From: Caballeronia peredens
Lineage (GTDB): Bacteria > Pseudomonadota > Gammaproteobacteria > Burkholderiales > Burkholderiaceae
Length of the DNA: 37,740 nucleotides
Assembly (NCBI GenBank): GCA_001544595.2
Contig: FCOH02000041.1
Span: 1 to 37,740 of the forward strand
Direction of reading: 5' to 3'
The position numbers and the translations under genes are program-made. Every line of letters begins with the position of its first letter. Positions within the stretch are counted from its first letter, which is position 1. The notes under the pieces are model-generated. The model had not been told where the DNA came from, ran no database searches, and was given only the letters and a program-made list of their open reading frames with translations. Below, in pieces: positions 30,953 to 37,740 of the stretch.

Positions 30953-32116
30953 ATGAAAAAGTCGCTTCTCGCTCTCGCTGCATTGGGCGTTTTCGCTGGC
31001 GCCGCACATGCGCAGAGCAGCGTGACGCTGTACGGCATCATCGACGCAGGCTTCGTGTACTCGAATAATAGTGGCGGTGAAAAGCTGTATTCGATGAACA
31101 GCGGTAACCTGCAAGGTTCGCGCTGGGGTCTGCGCGGTACGGAAGACCTGGGTGGCGGTCTGAAGGCCATCTTCGTGTTGGAAAACGGCTTCAACGTGTT
31201 CAACGGCCGTCTGGGTCAAGGTGGCGCTGAATTCGGCCGTCAGGCATACGTCGGTCTGTCGTCGCAGTTCGGCACGGTCACGCTGGGTCGCCAGTACGAC
31301 TCCGTGGTTGACTACACGGGCGCATTCGAAGTCGGTAGCCAGTGGGCTTCGTACTTCGGCGCGCACCCGGGCGACCTGGACAACATGAACAACTCGAATC
31401 GCGTGAACAACGCGATCAAGTACACCAGCGCGAACTACGCTGGCTTCACGTTCGGCGGTCTGTACAGCCTCGGCGGCAACGCTGGCCAGTTCAACCGCAA
31501 CCAGATCTGGTCGCTGGGTGTCGGTTACTCGCAAGGCCCCCTGCAATTGGGCGCGGGCTACTTGAACGTCAAGGACCCGAACTACTCGTTCTTCGGCAAC
31601 ACCCCGTCGTCGAGCACCACGTCCTCGAACATGGGCGGCAGCCGCGTGTACTCGGGCTACGCTTCGGCGAAGACGCAGCAAGTGATCTCGGCCGGCGGTG
31701 CTTACACGTTCGGCGCGGCAACGGTCGGCGCGACGTATAGCAACACGCAGTTCAAGGATCTGGGTTCGGAGCCGGGCACGGGTCTGACGCCGGTCGGCGG
31801 CTACACGGGCGGCACGGGCAAGTTCCACAACGCCGAAATCAACTTCAAGTATCAGTTGACCCCGGCTCTGCTGCTGGGCGTCGCTTACGACTACACGAAG
31901 GGCTACGGCCTGGGCGATGCCAAGTACCATCAGGCAATGCTCGGCGCGGACTACTTCCTGTCGAAGCGCACCGACGTGTACATCGATGGCGTGTACCAGC
32001 ACGCTTCGGGCACGGACTCGACGAATCGTTCGGCAGTCGCGAACATCAACGGCCTGTCGCCGTCGTCGACGACGAACCAGGTTGCTGCGATCGTCGGCAT
32101 CCGCCACAAGTTCTAA
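30953..32116 (+). CDS. Gram-negative general porin (Burkholderia OmpC-like)
   Basis: 387 residues. A 20-residue signal peptide (MKKSLLALAALGVFAGAAHA) with cleavage before QSSVTLYG directs export through Sec. The mature protein is a 16-strand trimeric beta-barrel of the betaproteobacterial porin family: GIIDAGF in strand one, GSRWGLRGTEDLGGGLKAIF, FGRQAYVGL, then alternating aromatic strands, and a C-terminal IVGIRHKF whose last Phe is the outer-membrane insertion signal. The codon set is strongly restricted (AAC, TAC, GGT/GGC, CTG), unlike the neighbours, which fits very high expression. ATG 30953 is set by a GGAGA Shine-Dalgarno; the GTG at 30908 would only extend the signal peptide. A strong terminator follows. 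Confidence 0.96.
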   Translation: MKKSLLALAALGVFAGAAHAQSSVTLYGIIDAGFVYSNNSGGEKLYSMNSGNLQGSRWGLRGTEDLGGGLKAIFVLENGFNVFNGRLGQGGAEFGRQAYVGLSSQFGTVTLGRQYDSVVDYTGAFEVGSQWASYFGAHPGDLDNMNNSNRVNNAIKYTSANYAGFTFGGLYSLGGNAGQFNRNQIWSLGVGYSQGPLQLGAGYLNVKDPNYSFFGNTPSSSTTSSNMGGSRVYSGYASAKTQQVISAGGAYTFGAATVGATYSNTQFKDLGSEPGTGLTPVGGYTGGTGKFHNAEINFKYQLTPALLLGVAYDYTKGYGLGDAKYHQAMLGADYFLSKRTDVYIDGVYQHASGTDSTNRSAVANINGLSPSSTTNQVAAIVGIRHKF

Positions 32117-32143
32117 TAAGTCGTAACAAAGCGGTATCCTCTG

Positions 32144-32169
32144 AAAGGCGCCTTCGGGCGCCTTTTTTT
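32144..32169 (+). terminator. Rho-independent terminator of the porin gene
   Basis: A perfect 9-bp stem AAAGGCGCC / GGCGCCTTT (32144-32152 / 32157-32165) with a TTCG tetraloop leads into an unbroken T run to 32169. It lies 28 nt after the porin stop. Confidence 0.92.
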
Positions 32170-32230
32170 CGTCGGCGCGTTCATCGGCGTTCGACTTCGA
32201 CATGCCGCTGCCATGTCGCGCGCGGACAAC

Positions 32231-32265
32231 AAAAAGCCTTCGTATCGCGAGACACGAAGGCTTTT
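32231..32265 (-). terminator. Rho-independent terminator of the acyl-CoA ligase gene
   Basis: A 12-bp perfect stem AAAAGCCTTCGT (32232-32243) / ACGAAGGCTTTT (32254-32265) with a 10-nt loop is followed on the minus strand by five T. It is 22 nt after the ligase stop and can also end plus-strand transcripts that pass the porin terminator. Confidence 0.72.
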
Positions 32266-32286
32266 CGACGCTGCGTCTTTGCGACG

Positions 32287-33960
32287 TTAAGCGCGCCCGT
32301 CGCGCAACTCGCGCCGCAGGATCTTGCCGACGTTGCTCTTCGGCAAATCGTTACGGAACTCGATCGTGCGCGGACGCTTGTAGCCCGTGAGCCGCTCCTT
32401 GCAGTAGGCCATCACGTCGGCTTCCGTCAGGCTTTGATCCTTGCGCACGATGAAGAGCTTCACCGCTTCGCCCGAATTCTGGTCTTTCACGCCGACCGCG
32501 GCGACTTCGAACACGCCGGGCAGCATCGCGACGACATCCTCGATTTCGTTCGGATAAACGTTGAAACCCGAGACGAGAATCATGTCCTTCTTGCGATCGA
32601 CGATCTTCACGTAGCCGCGCTCATCGAGCACGCCGACGTCGCCCGAGCGGAAGAAGCCATCGGGCGTCATCACTTTCGCCGTTTCGTCGGGACGGTTCCA
32701 GTAGCCGGTCATCACCTGCGGCCCGCGAATGCAGATTTCGCCGGGCTGGCCGAGCGGCACTTCGTTGTTGTCGTCGTCGCGGATGGACAGTTCCGTCGAC
32801 GGAAGCGGCAAGCCGATCGTGCCCGTGTATTCGGTGGCGGTCACCGGATTGCACGTCACACAAGGCGACGTCTCCGATAGCCCGTAGCCTTCGACGATCG
32901 GCACGCCCGTCACCGCGAACCAGCGCTTCGCCACGGCTTCCTGAACCGCCATGCCGCCGCCGTTCGCCGCGATGAGCTTCGAAAAATCGAGCTTGCCGAA
33001 ATCGGGATGATTCAACAGCGCGTTGTAGAGCGTGTTGACCGCCGGGAACGTGTTGATCGGGACGCCCTTCAGTTCCTTGATCGTGCCCGCGATGTCGCGC
33101 GGATTCGGAATCAGCATGCCGACGCCGCCGGTCCTGATCGTGAGCAGGCCGCACACCGTGAGCGCAAAGATGTGATACAGCGGCAACGCGACCACGCACA
33201 CGAATTGGTCGATGTCGGGACGCCGCGTGCGCGCCGGATTCAGCCACACTTCGGACTGCAGCACGTTCGCGACCAGATTTCGATGCGTGAGCGTCGCGCC
33301 CTTCGCCACGCCCGTCGTGCCGCCGGTGTACTGCAGGAACGCGACGTCGTCCGGATTCTGATCGACCGGCGCGAGCGTGCCGTGGCTGCCTTCGTCGAGC
33401 GCGTCGTTGAAACGGACGCTTCCCGGAAGACTCCATTCGGGCACCATTTTCTTCACGCGCCGCACGACGAGATTGACGAGCAGTCCCTTCAGGCCCATGA
33501 GATCGCCCATCGCCGCGACGACCACATGTTTGATCGACGTGTTCTTGATCACGGCCTGCAGTGTGACCGCGAAATTTTCGAGGATGACGATGGCTTCCGC
33601 CTCGCTGTCCTTGAGCTGGTGCTCGAGCTCGCGCGGCGTGTAGAGCGGATTGACGTTCACGACGATATAGCCCGCGCGCAGCACGGCCGCGATCGCCACG
33701 GGATACTGCAGGATATTGGGCATCATCAGCGCGACACGCGCGCCCGGCTTCAACCCTTTCTTCTGGAACCACGCGGCGAGATTTCTCGACATGCTGTCGA
33801 GCTCGCCATAGGTGATCGCCTGCCCCATGCAGACGAACGCGCGCCGCGCGCGATTCGCACGGAAACTGTCCTCGAGCAATGCGGAAACGGACCGATACAC
33901 CGATGCATCGATTTCCGCAGGCACGCCGGCCGGGTACGACTTCAGCCAGGGTTTCTCCAT
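32287..33960 (-). CDS. fadD: Long-chain acyl-CoA synthetase (FadD type)
   Basis: 557 residues. An adenylate-forming enzyme that activates fatty acids with ATP and CoA for beta-oxidation or lipid reuse. The AMP-binding loop YTGGTTGVAKGA is at 211-222; the A5 region is EGYGLSETSP, the A8 hinge is near GYVKIVDRKKDMILVSGFNVYPNEIE (with the conserved VSGFNVYP), and the catalytic lysine is K546 in SNVGKILRREL. The strong similarity across these motifs to FadD supports long-chain specificity, although chain length cannot be read from the sequence. An AAAGGAGA Shine-Dalgarno precedes the ATG at 33960. It follows the molybdoenzyme gene by 128 nt on the same strand. Confidence 0.93.
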   Translation of the reverse strand: MEKPWLKSYPAGVPAEIDASVYRSVSALLEDSFRANRARRAFVCMGQAITYGELDSMSRNLAAWFQKKGLKPGARVALMMPNILQYPVAIAAVLRAGYIVVNVNPLYTPRELEHQLKDSEAEAIVILENFAVTLQAVIKNTSIKHVVVAAMGDLMGLKGLLVNLVVRRVKKMVPEWSLPGSVRFNDALDEGSHGTLAPVDQNPDDVAFLQYTGGTTGVAKGATLTHRNLVANVLQSEVWLNPARTRRPDIDQFVCVVALPLYHIFALTVCGLLTIRTGGVGMLIPNPRDIAGTIKELKGVPINTFPAVNTLYNALLNHPDFGKLDFSKLIAANGGGMAVQEAVAKRWFAVTGVPIVEGYGLSETSPCVTCNPVTATEYTGTIGLPLPSTELSIRDDDNNEVPLGQPGEICIRGPQVMTGYWNRPDETAKVMTPDGFFRSGDVGVLDERGYVKIVDRKKDMILVSGFNVYPNEIEDVVAMLPGVFEVAAVGVKDQNSGEAVKLFIVRKDQSLTEADVMAYCKERLTGYKRPRTIEFRNDLPKSNVGKILRRELRDGRA

Positions 33961-34088
33961 ACGGCGTCTCCTTTATATGATTTTAGAATGGTCGTGCGGA
34001 AACGAAATCCTAGCCTCTCGTTCGGTCTCCGACAACTGGGTTAGACGCCATGCACCAGACTCGTTCGAGTCCGTTCCGTCCGTTACCG

Positions 34089-36170
34089 TCAATGCATCTG
34101 CTCCACTTCGACGAGACAATCGTAGAACGTCGCCGATCCACCGAGATCGGTCAAAGCCTGACTCGTCACCTGATTGGCGTTACAGCCATCGGGGGACAGT
34201 TTTTTCCACCAGATCGACAGCCCGACGACGACGCCCTCGCGCGCGCGGTCCGTCACACGCGCGCGGGCCTGCATCGAGCCGCGGTCGTTGAAGATGCGCA
34301 CCAGCGCGCCGTCGACAATGCCGCGCGCCTGTGCATCGACGGGATGAATGTCCAGATGCGGCTCACGCTCCGCCGCGCGCAGACTTTCGATGTTCACGAA
34401 GCTGCTGTTCAGGAAGTTGCGCGCGGGCGGCGAGATCATCGCGAGCGGATAGCGCGCGGCCAGTTCCGGCGATCCATCCGCGGATTCATACGGCGGCAGA
34501 TAATCCGGCAGCGGATCGAGCCCCTCGCGCTTAAGACGCTCGCTATAGAACTCGCACTTCCCGGACGGCGTGCGAAACCCGCCCTCGGCCAGCGGAGCTT
34601 CGGCGATCTTGAGCTTCAGCCAGCCCGACGCCTTCAACGTGTCCCAGCTTTCGCCCTCGAGCGCGCGGTCGTCCCAGCGGAAGGCCTTTGACGCGATCTG
34701 CTCGTCGCTTTCGAAGAGCGCCGGTTCGACGAGACCCATCGCGCGCGCGAGCCCGCGAAAAATTTCGGTATTCGGTCGCGCCTCGCCGACCGGCCGAATC
34801 GCCGGCGGATTCGCCATCACGTAGGTATGCCCGTATGACTTGTGGACATCGAGATGTTCGAGCTGTGTCGTCGCGGGAAGAATCAGATCGGCATAGTCGG
34901 CGGTATCCGTCTGGAAGTGTTCGAGCACGATCGTGAACAGATCGTCGCGTGCGAATCCGGCCGCGACTTTCGCCGAATCGGGCGCAACCGCCACAGGATT
35001 CGAGTTGTAGACGATCAGCGCTTCGATCTTCGGTCCGAAGGTTTCGTCGCCCGGATGCAGCAGCGCGTCGCCGATCGCGTTCATGTTGATGGCGCGCAGC
35101 GTCTTCGACGGCAAGCCGGGCAGCAAGTCCGCCCGCTCGAGCGCGCTGCCGTCGACCGGCGTCCAGCCCGACGACGACAGCAGCAACCCGCCCGCACGCT
35201 CGCGCCAGGCGCCGGTGAGCGAAGGCAGACAGGCGATCGCGCGCACCGCGTTGCCGCCGCCGCGCACGCGCTGCATGCCGTAATTGAGGCGAATCGCGGC
35301 CTTCTTCGTCGATCCGAACGCTCGCGCCAGCTCCACGACCACGCTTTCCTCGATGCCGCAGATCTGCGCCACGCGCGACGGCGGATACTGCGCGGCGCGC
35401 GCCGCGAGTTCATCGAAGCCGAGTGTGTGGGCGTTCACGTATTCGCGATCGATGAGATTCTCGCGGATGAGCACGTCGATCATGCCGAGGGCTAGCGCCG
35501 CGTCCGTGCCCGGCCGAAGCGCGATGTGCTGATGGCATTTTTCCGCAGTCAGCGACTTGTACGGGTCGATCGCGATCAGCTTCGCGCCGCGACGCTTGGC
35601 CTCTTGCGCACGCGTCCAGAAATGCAGACTCGACGCAATCGGGTTTGCGCCCCAGATCAGGATCAGCTCGCTTTCTTCGTAAAACTCGAAGTGCATGCCG
35701 AGGCTGGCGCCGTAGGTGTAGCGCAGGCCGGCCGCGCCCGCCGCGGCGCAAATGGTGCGCTCCAGACGCGATGCTCCGAGCACGTTGAAGAGCCGCGCCG
35801 CGATACTTTCGCCTTGCACCAGACCCATCGTCCCGGCATAGCTGTATGGAACGATCGCTTCGGGCGCGCGCTTCGCGATCTCGCTCAGCCGGCCAGCCGC
35901 GAGATTCAGCGCTTCGTCCCAGCTTATCGGCTCGAAGCGGCCCTCGCCTTTTTTGCCGACGCGTCGAAGCGGCGTCAGAAGACGCTCTTTGTGATGTGTG
36001 CGCTCGGCGTATCGCGCGACTTTCGTGCAGAGCACGCCCTGTGTCGGCGGATGATCGGGGTCACCGCTGATTTTGACCGCCTTCCCGTCCTGGACCGTTA
36101 CGCGCAGTGCGCAAGTGTCGGGGCAATCGTGCGGGCATACGGCTCGGGCGAACTCGGCTGGAGCGTTCAT
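34089..36170 (-). CDS. Molybdopterin oxidoreductase, DMSO-reductase superfamily, uncharacterised
   Basis: 693 residues. The N-terminus carries a [4Fe-4S] set: C12, C16, C20 and C48 (CPHDCPDTC then GVLCTK). Then come the MGD-cofactor regions: ISWDEAL near 82, LILIWGANPIASS near 168-180 with AIDPYKS, GMQRVRGGGNAVRAIACL and NSNPVAVAPD, and the C-terminal cap with PLAMISPPARNFLNSSF. A candidate Mo ligand is the Cys in ERTICAAAGAAG; this is inferred. No twin-arginine signal is present, so it is cytoplasmic. The overall type resembles the uncharacterised MopB_3 group; no specific substrate can be assigned. There is no adjacent iron-sulfur or membrane subunit, so it may take electrons from a distant partner. 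Confidence 0.88.
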   Translation of the reverse strand: MNAPAEFARAVCPHDCPDTCALRVTVQDGKAVKISGDPDHPPTQGVLCTKVARYAERTHHKERLLTPLRRVGKKGEGRFEPISWDEALNLAAGRLSEIAKRAPEAIVPYSYAGTMGLVQGESIAARLFNVLGASRLERTICAAAGAAGLRYTYGASLGMHFEFYEESELILIWGANPIASSLHFWTRAQEAKRRGAKLIAIDPYKSLTAEKCHQHIALRPGTDAALALGMIDVLIRENLIDREYVNAHTLGFDELAARAAQYPPSRVAQICGIEESVVVELARAFGSTKKAAIRLNYGMQRVRGGGNAVRAIACLPSLTGAWRERAGGLLLSSSGWTPVDGSALERADLLPGLPSKTLRAINMNAIGDALLHPGDETFGPKIEALIVYNSNPVAVAPDSAKVAAGFARDDLFTIVLEHFQTDTADYADLILPATTQLEHLDVHKSYGHTYVMANPPAIRPVGEARPNTEIFRGLARAMGLVEPALFESDEQIASKAFRWDDRALEGESWDTLKASGWLKLKIAEAPLAEGGFRTPSGKCEFYSERLKREGLDPLPDYLPPYESADGSPELAARYPLAMISPPARNFLNSSFVNIESLRAAEREPHLDIHPVDAQARGIVDGALVRIFNDRGSMQARARVTDRAREGVVVGLSIWWKKLSPDGCNANQVTSQALTDLGGSATFYDCLVEVEQMH

Positions 36171-36334
36171 CGAAAAGTCCGGTAAATCAGAATAAAAGGC
36201 GGCTGATGACGGAATTCTATTACGGGCGCTATGCGACCGGCCGTCCGATGGCGCAAATAGTGGCAGCGTAGAATGAGCAAACTAGTTGCACGATCAATAC
36301 GCAAATTCCGAATTCAAACGTGAGAGCGATTCAA
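36171..36334. other. Divergent intergenic region between the molybdoenzyme and amidohydrolase genes
   Basis: 164 nt holding both promoters. TAGAAT appears on the minus strand (complement of 36214-36219) and on the plus strand (36269-36274), pointing outward, as two possible -10 elements. Neither has a good -35. Confidence 0.35.
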
Positions 36335-37534
36335 ATGAATCTGATCCCAGAAATCGAAGCATCACACGAAGAAATCCGCACGCTCCGACGAACGATCCAC
36401 GCCCATCCCGAATTGCGTTACGAAGAGGTCGGCACCGCGAAACTGGTGGCTGAGAATCTCGAGCGGTGGGGAATTGAAGTGCATCGGGGAATGGGCAAGA
36501 CGGGCGTCGTCGGCGTGCTCAGGCGCGGCACGAGCAGGGCGTCGATCGGACTTCGCGCCGATATGGATGCGTTGCCGATTCAAGAGCTGAACACGTTCGG
36601 ACATCGATCGACCCACGACGGGCGCATGCACGCCTGTGGTCACGACGGTCACACCGCGATGCTGCTGGGCGCCGCCAAGCATCTCGCCGAGCACGGCAAG
36701 TTCGACGGGACGGTTGTGTTCATTTTTCAGCCGGCGGAGGAAGGCGGCGCGGGCGCCAAGGCGATGATCGCGGACGGACTTTTCGAGCGCTTTCCCGTCG
36801 ATGCCGTGTTCGGCATCCACAACTGGCCGGGGATTCCGGCCGGCCACTTTGGCGTGACCGAAGGGCCGATCATGGCATCGAGCAACGAGTTTCGCATCAC
36901 GATTCGTGGGACCGGTTCGCACGCAGCGTTGCCGCATAACGGGCGGGATCCTGTCTTCACGGCGGTGCAGATCGCGAATGCGTTGCAAAGCATTATCACG
37001 CGGAACAAGAAGCCCATCGATACGGCGGTGCTTTCCGTCACGCAGATCCACGCCGGCGATGCGGCGAACGTCGTGCCGGATCAGGCGTGGCTCGGCGGCA
37101 CGGTGCGGACCTTCACCGTCGACACGCTCGATCTGATCGAATCGCGCATGCGCAAGATCGTCGACGCGACCGCCGCGGCATACGACTGCGAAGCGGAATT
37201 GCGCTTCCACAGAAACTACCCGCCGACGATCAATGCCCCCGACGAGACACGCTTCGCGGCCGAAGTCATGGCGGAAATCGTGGGGAAAGATAAGGTAGAC
37301 GGAGCCGTCGAACCGACGATGGGCGCAGAGGACTTTTCGTTCATGCTGCTGGAGAAGCCCGGCTGCTATGCGTTTCTGGGAAACGGCGATGGTGGACATC
37401 GCGAGCAAGGGCACGGCGCCGGGCCTTGCATGCTGCACAACGCCAGCTATGACTTCAACGATGATTTGTTGTCGATTGGATCATCGTACTGGGTGCGTTT
37501 GGCGGAGCGGTTTTTGGCACGCCGACCACTTTAA
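36335..37534 (+). CDS. M20 family amidohydrolase (hippurate hydrolase / aminoacylase type)
   Basis: 399 residues. A di-metal peptidase-fold hydrolase that removes N-acyl groups from amino acids. The metal site is seen in MHACGHDGHTAML (C101, H103, with H106 nearby), with E135-E136 in QPAEEGGAGAK, the later HNWPG around 163 and the final H in LHNASYDFND. The dimerisation domain is at about 180-295 (RITIRGTGSHAALPHNGRDPV). The family contains many acyl-amino-acid hydrolases, so hippurate as the substrate is a label, not a finding. Start at ATG 36335; GTG 36320 lacks a Shine-Dalgarno. It runs toward a 5S rRNA on the opposite strand. Confidence 0.9.
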   Translation: MNLIPEIEASHEEIRTLRRTIHAHPELRYEEVGTAKLVAENLERWGIEVHRGMGKTGVVGVLRRGTSRASIGLRADMDALPIQELNTFGHRSTHDGRMHACGHDGHTAMLLGAAKHLAEHGKFDGTVVFIFQPAEEGGAGAKAMIADGLFERFPVDAVFGIHNWPGIPAGHFGVTEGPIMASSNEFRITIRGTGSHAALPHNGRDPVFTAVQIANALQSIITRNKKPIDTAVLSVTQIHAGDAANVVPDQAWLGGTVRTFTVDTLDLIESRMRKIVDATAAAYDCEAELRFHRNYPPTINAPDETRFAAEVMAEIVGKDKVDGAVEPTMGAEDFSFMLLEKPGCYAFLGNGDGGHREQGHGAGPCMLHNASYDFNDDLLSIGSSYWVRLAERFLARRPL

Positions 37535-37628
37535 GCGAGCTGACGACGGGGCAGCGATTCTCGGCGAGTTGAATCGCTGCTGCGCAATCGTTGTTTTGGC
37601 GGACGTGTTTTTTTCCGGCCAGAAACGC

Positions 37629-37658
37629 AAAAACCCCACCTTTATGGGGTGGGGTTTT
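37629..37658 (-). terminator. Terminator after the 5S rRNA, probably bidirectional
   Basis: The stem AAAACCCCACC (37630-37640) / GGTGGGGTTTT (37648-37658) has 11 perfect pairs and a 7-nt loop. Read on the minus strand it is followed by five T, which ends the rRNA operon; read on the plus strand TTTT in the stem could end the amidohydrolase transcript. Confidence 0.83.
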
Positions 37659-37675
37659 GGCGCTGAGGCATGAGG

Positions 37676-37740
37676 AGCCTGACGATTACCTACTTTCACA
37701 CGGGAGATCCGCACTATCATCGGCGTGGAGTCGTTTCACG
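37676..37740 (-). rRNA. rrf: 5S ribosomal RNA, 3' portion only (5' end beyond window)
   Basis: The complement of the last 65 bases carries the conserved 5S features GTGAAACGACTCCACGCCGA, GATGATAGTGCGGA, CCGTGTGAAAGTAGGT and the 3' GTCAGGC that pairs with the 5' end. The 3' end is placed at about 37676, and about 50 nt of the 5' half lies outside. It belongs to an rRNA operon on the minus strand that converges on the amidohydrolase gene. Confidence 0.9.

Noticed and set aside
34058..34071. GACTCGTTCGAGTC resembles the T-loop box of a tRNA and could have been an attachment-site relic
   Set aside because: The flanking bases do not form a T-arm stem and no other tRNA arm is present, so it is more likely a small palindrome by chance.
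36242..36300. A possible sigma-54 promoter before the amidohydrolase gene
   Set aside because: The GG and GC dinucleotides are not at the required 12-bp spacing.
1..37740. CRISPR arrays, insertion sequences, prophage genes or toxin-antitoxin pairs
   Set aside because: No regularly spaced repeats, transposase motifs or phage genes were seen. All large frames are accounted for by core genes.

Overview
The window is 37.7 kb of GC-rich chromosome from a betaproteobacterium of the family Burkholderiaceae (Burkholderia sensu lato, for example Caballeronia or Paraburkholderia). This rests on the gene order, the strong G/C third-position bias, a typical Burkholderia trimeric porin, and a meso-diaminopimelate type peptidoglycan pathway. 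The genus is an inference, because no 16S sequence is present.

Layout. Positions 2-3399 (+) hold the end of a type IV pilus block (pilC fragment, pilD) followed by coaE, zapD and yacG. Positions 3431-9008 (-) hold secA, argJ, a DUF815-type ATPase and a mutT-like NUDIX gene. A lone + strand DUF721/DciA-like gene (9298-9816) lies between secA and lpxC. From 29343 down to 9870 (-) runs the division and cell wall (dcw) cluster: mraZ, rsmH, ftsL, ftsI, murE, murF, mraY, murD, ftsW, murG, murC, ddl, ftsQ, ftsA, ftsZ, then a peroxiredoxin and lpxC. Beyond it are coq7 (-), a porin (+), a FadD-type acyl-CoA ligase (-), an uncharacterised molybdopterin oxidoreductase (-), an M20 amidohydrolase (+), and the 3' end of a 5S rRNA (-) with its terminator.

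Function. The dcw genes encode the cytoplasmic and lipid-linked steps of peptidoglycan synthesis (MurC-F, Ddl, MraY, MurG) and much of the divisome (FtsL, FtsI, FtsW, FtsQ, FtsA, FtsZ). ZapD, at the other end of the window, bundles FtsZ filaments, so division genes lie on both sides of secA. LpxC commits carbon to lipid A and SecA drives protein export, so the region as a whole serves envelope growth. Six dcw junctions are 4-base ATGA overlaps, which suggests one long, translationally coupled operon. Its promoter at about 29503-29531 is well formed and overlaps a ladder of four MraZ boxes spaced exactly 10 bp apart.

Novelty. I found no CRISPR array, insertion sequence, prophage, toxin-antitoxin pair or new defence-like system. 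The window is almost entirely conserved core genome. The points most worth a second look are regulatory: the mra promoter with its perfectly palindromic spacer, an isolated long hairpin downstream of the peroxiredoxin gene, and a stop codon inside a terminator stem. Beyond those are an insertion in MurD, the peroxiredoxin between ftsZ and lpxC, and the orphan molybdoenzyme.
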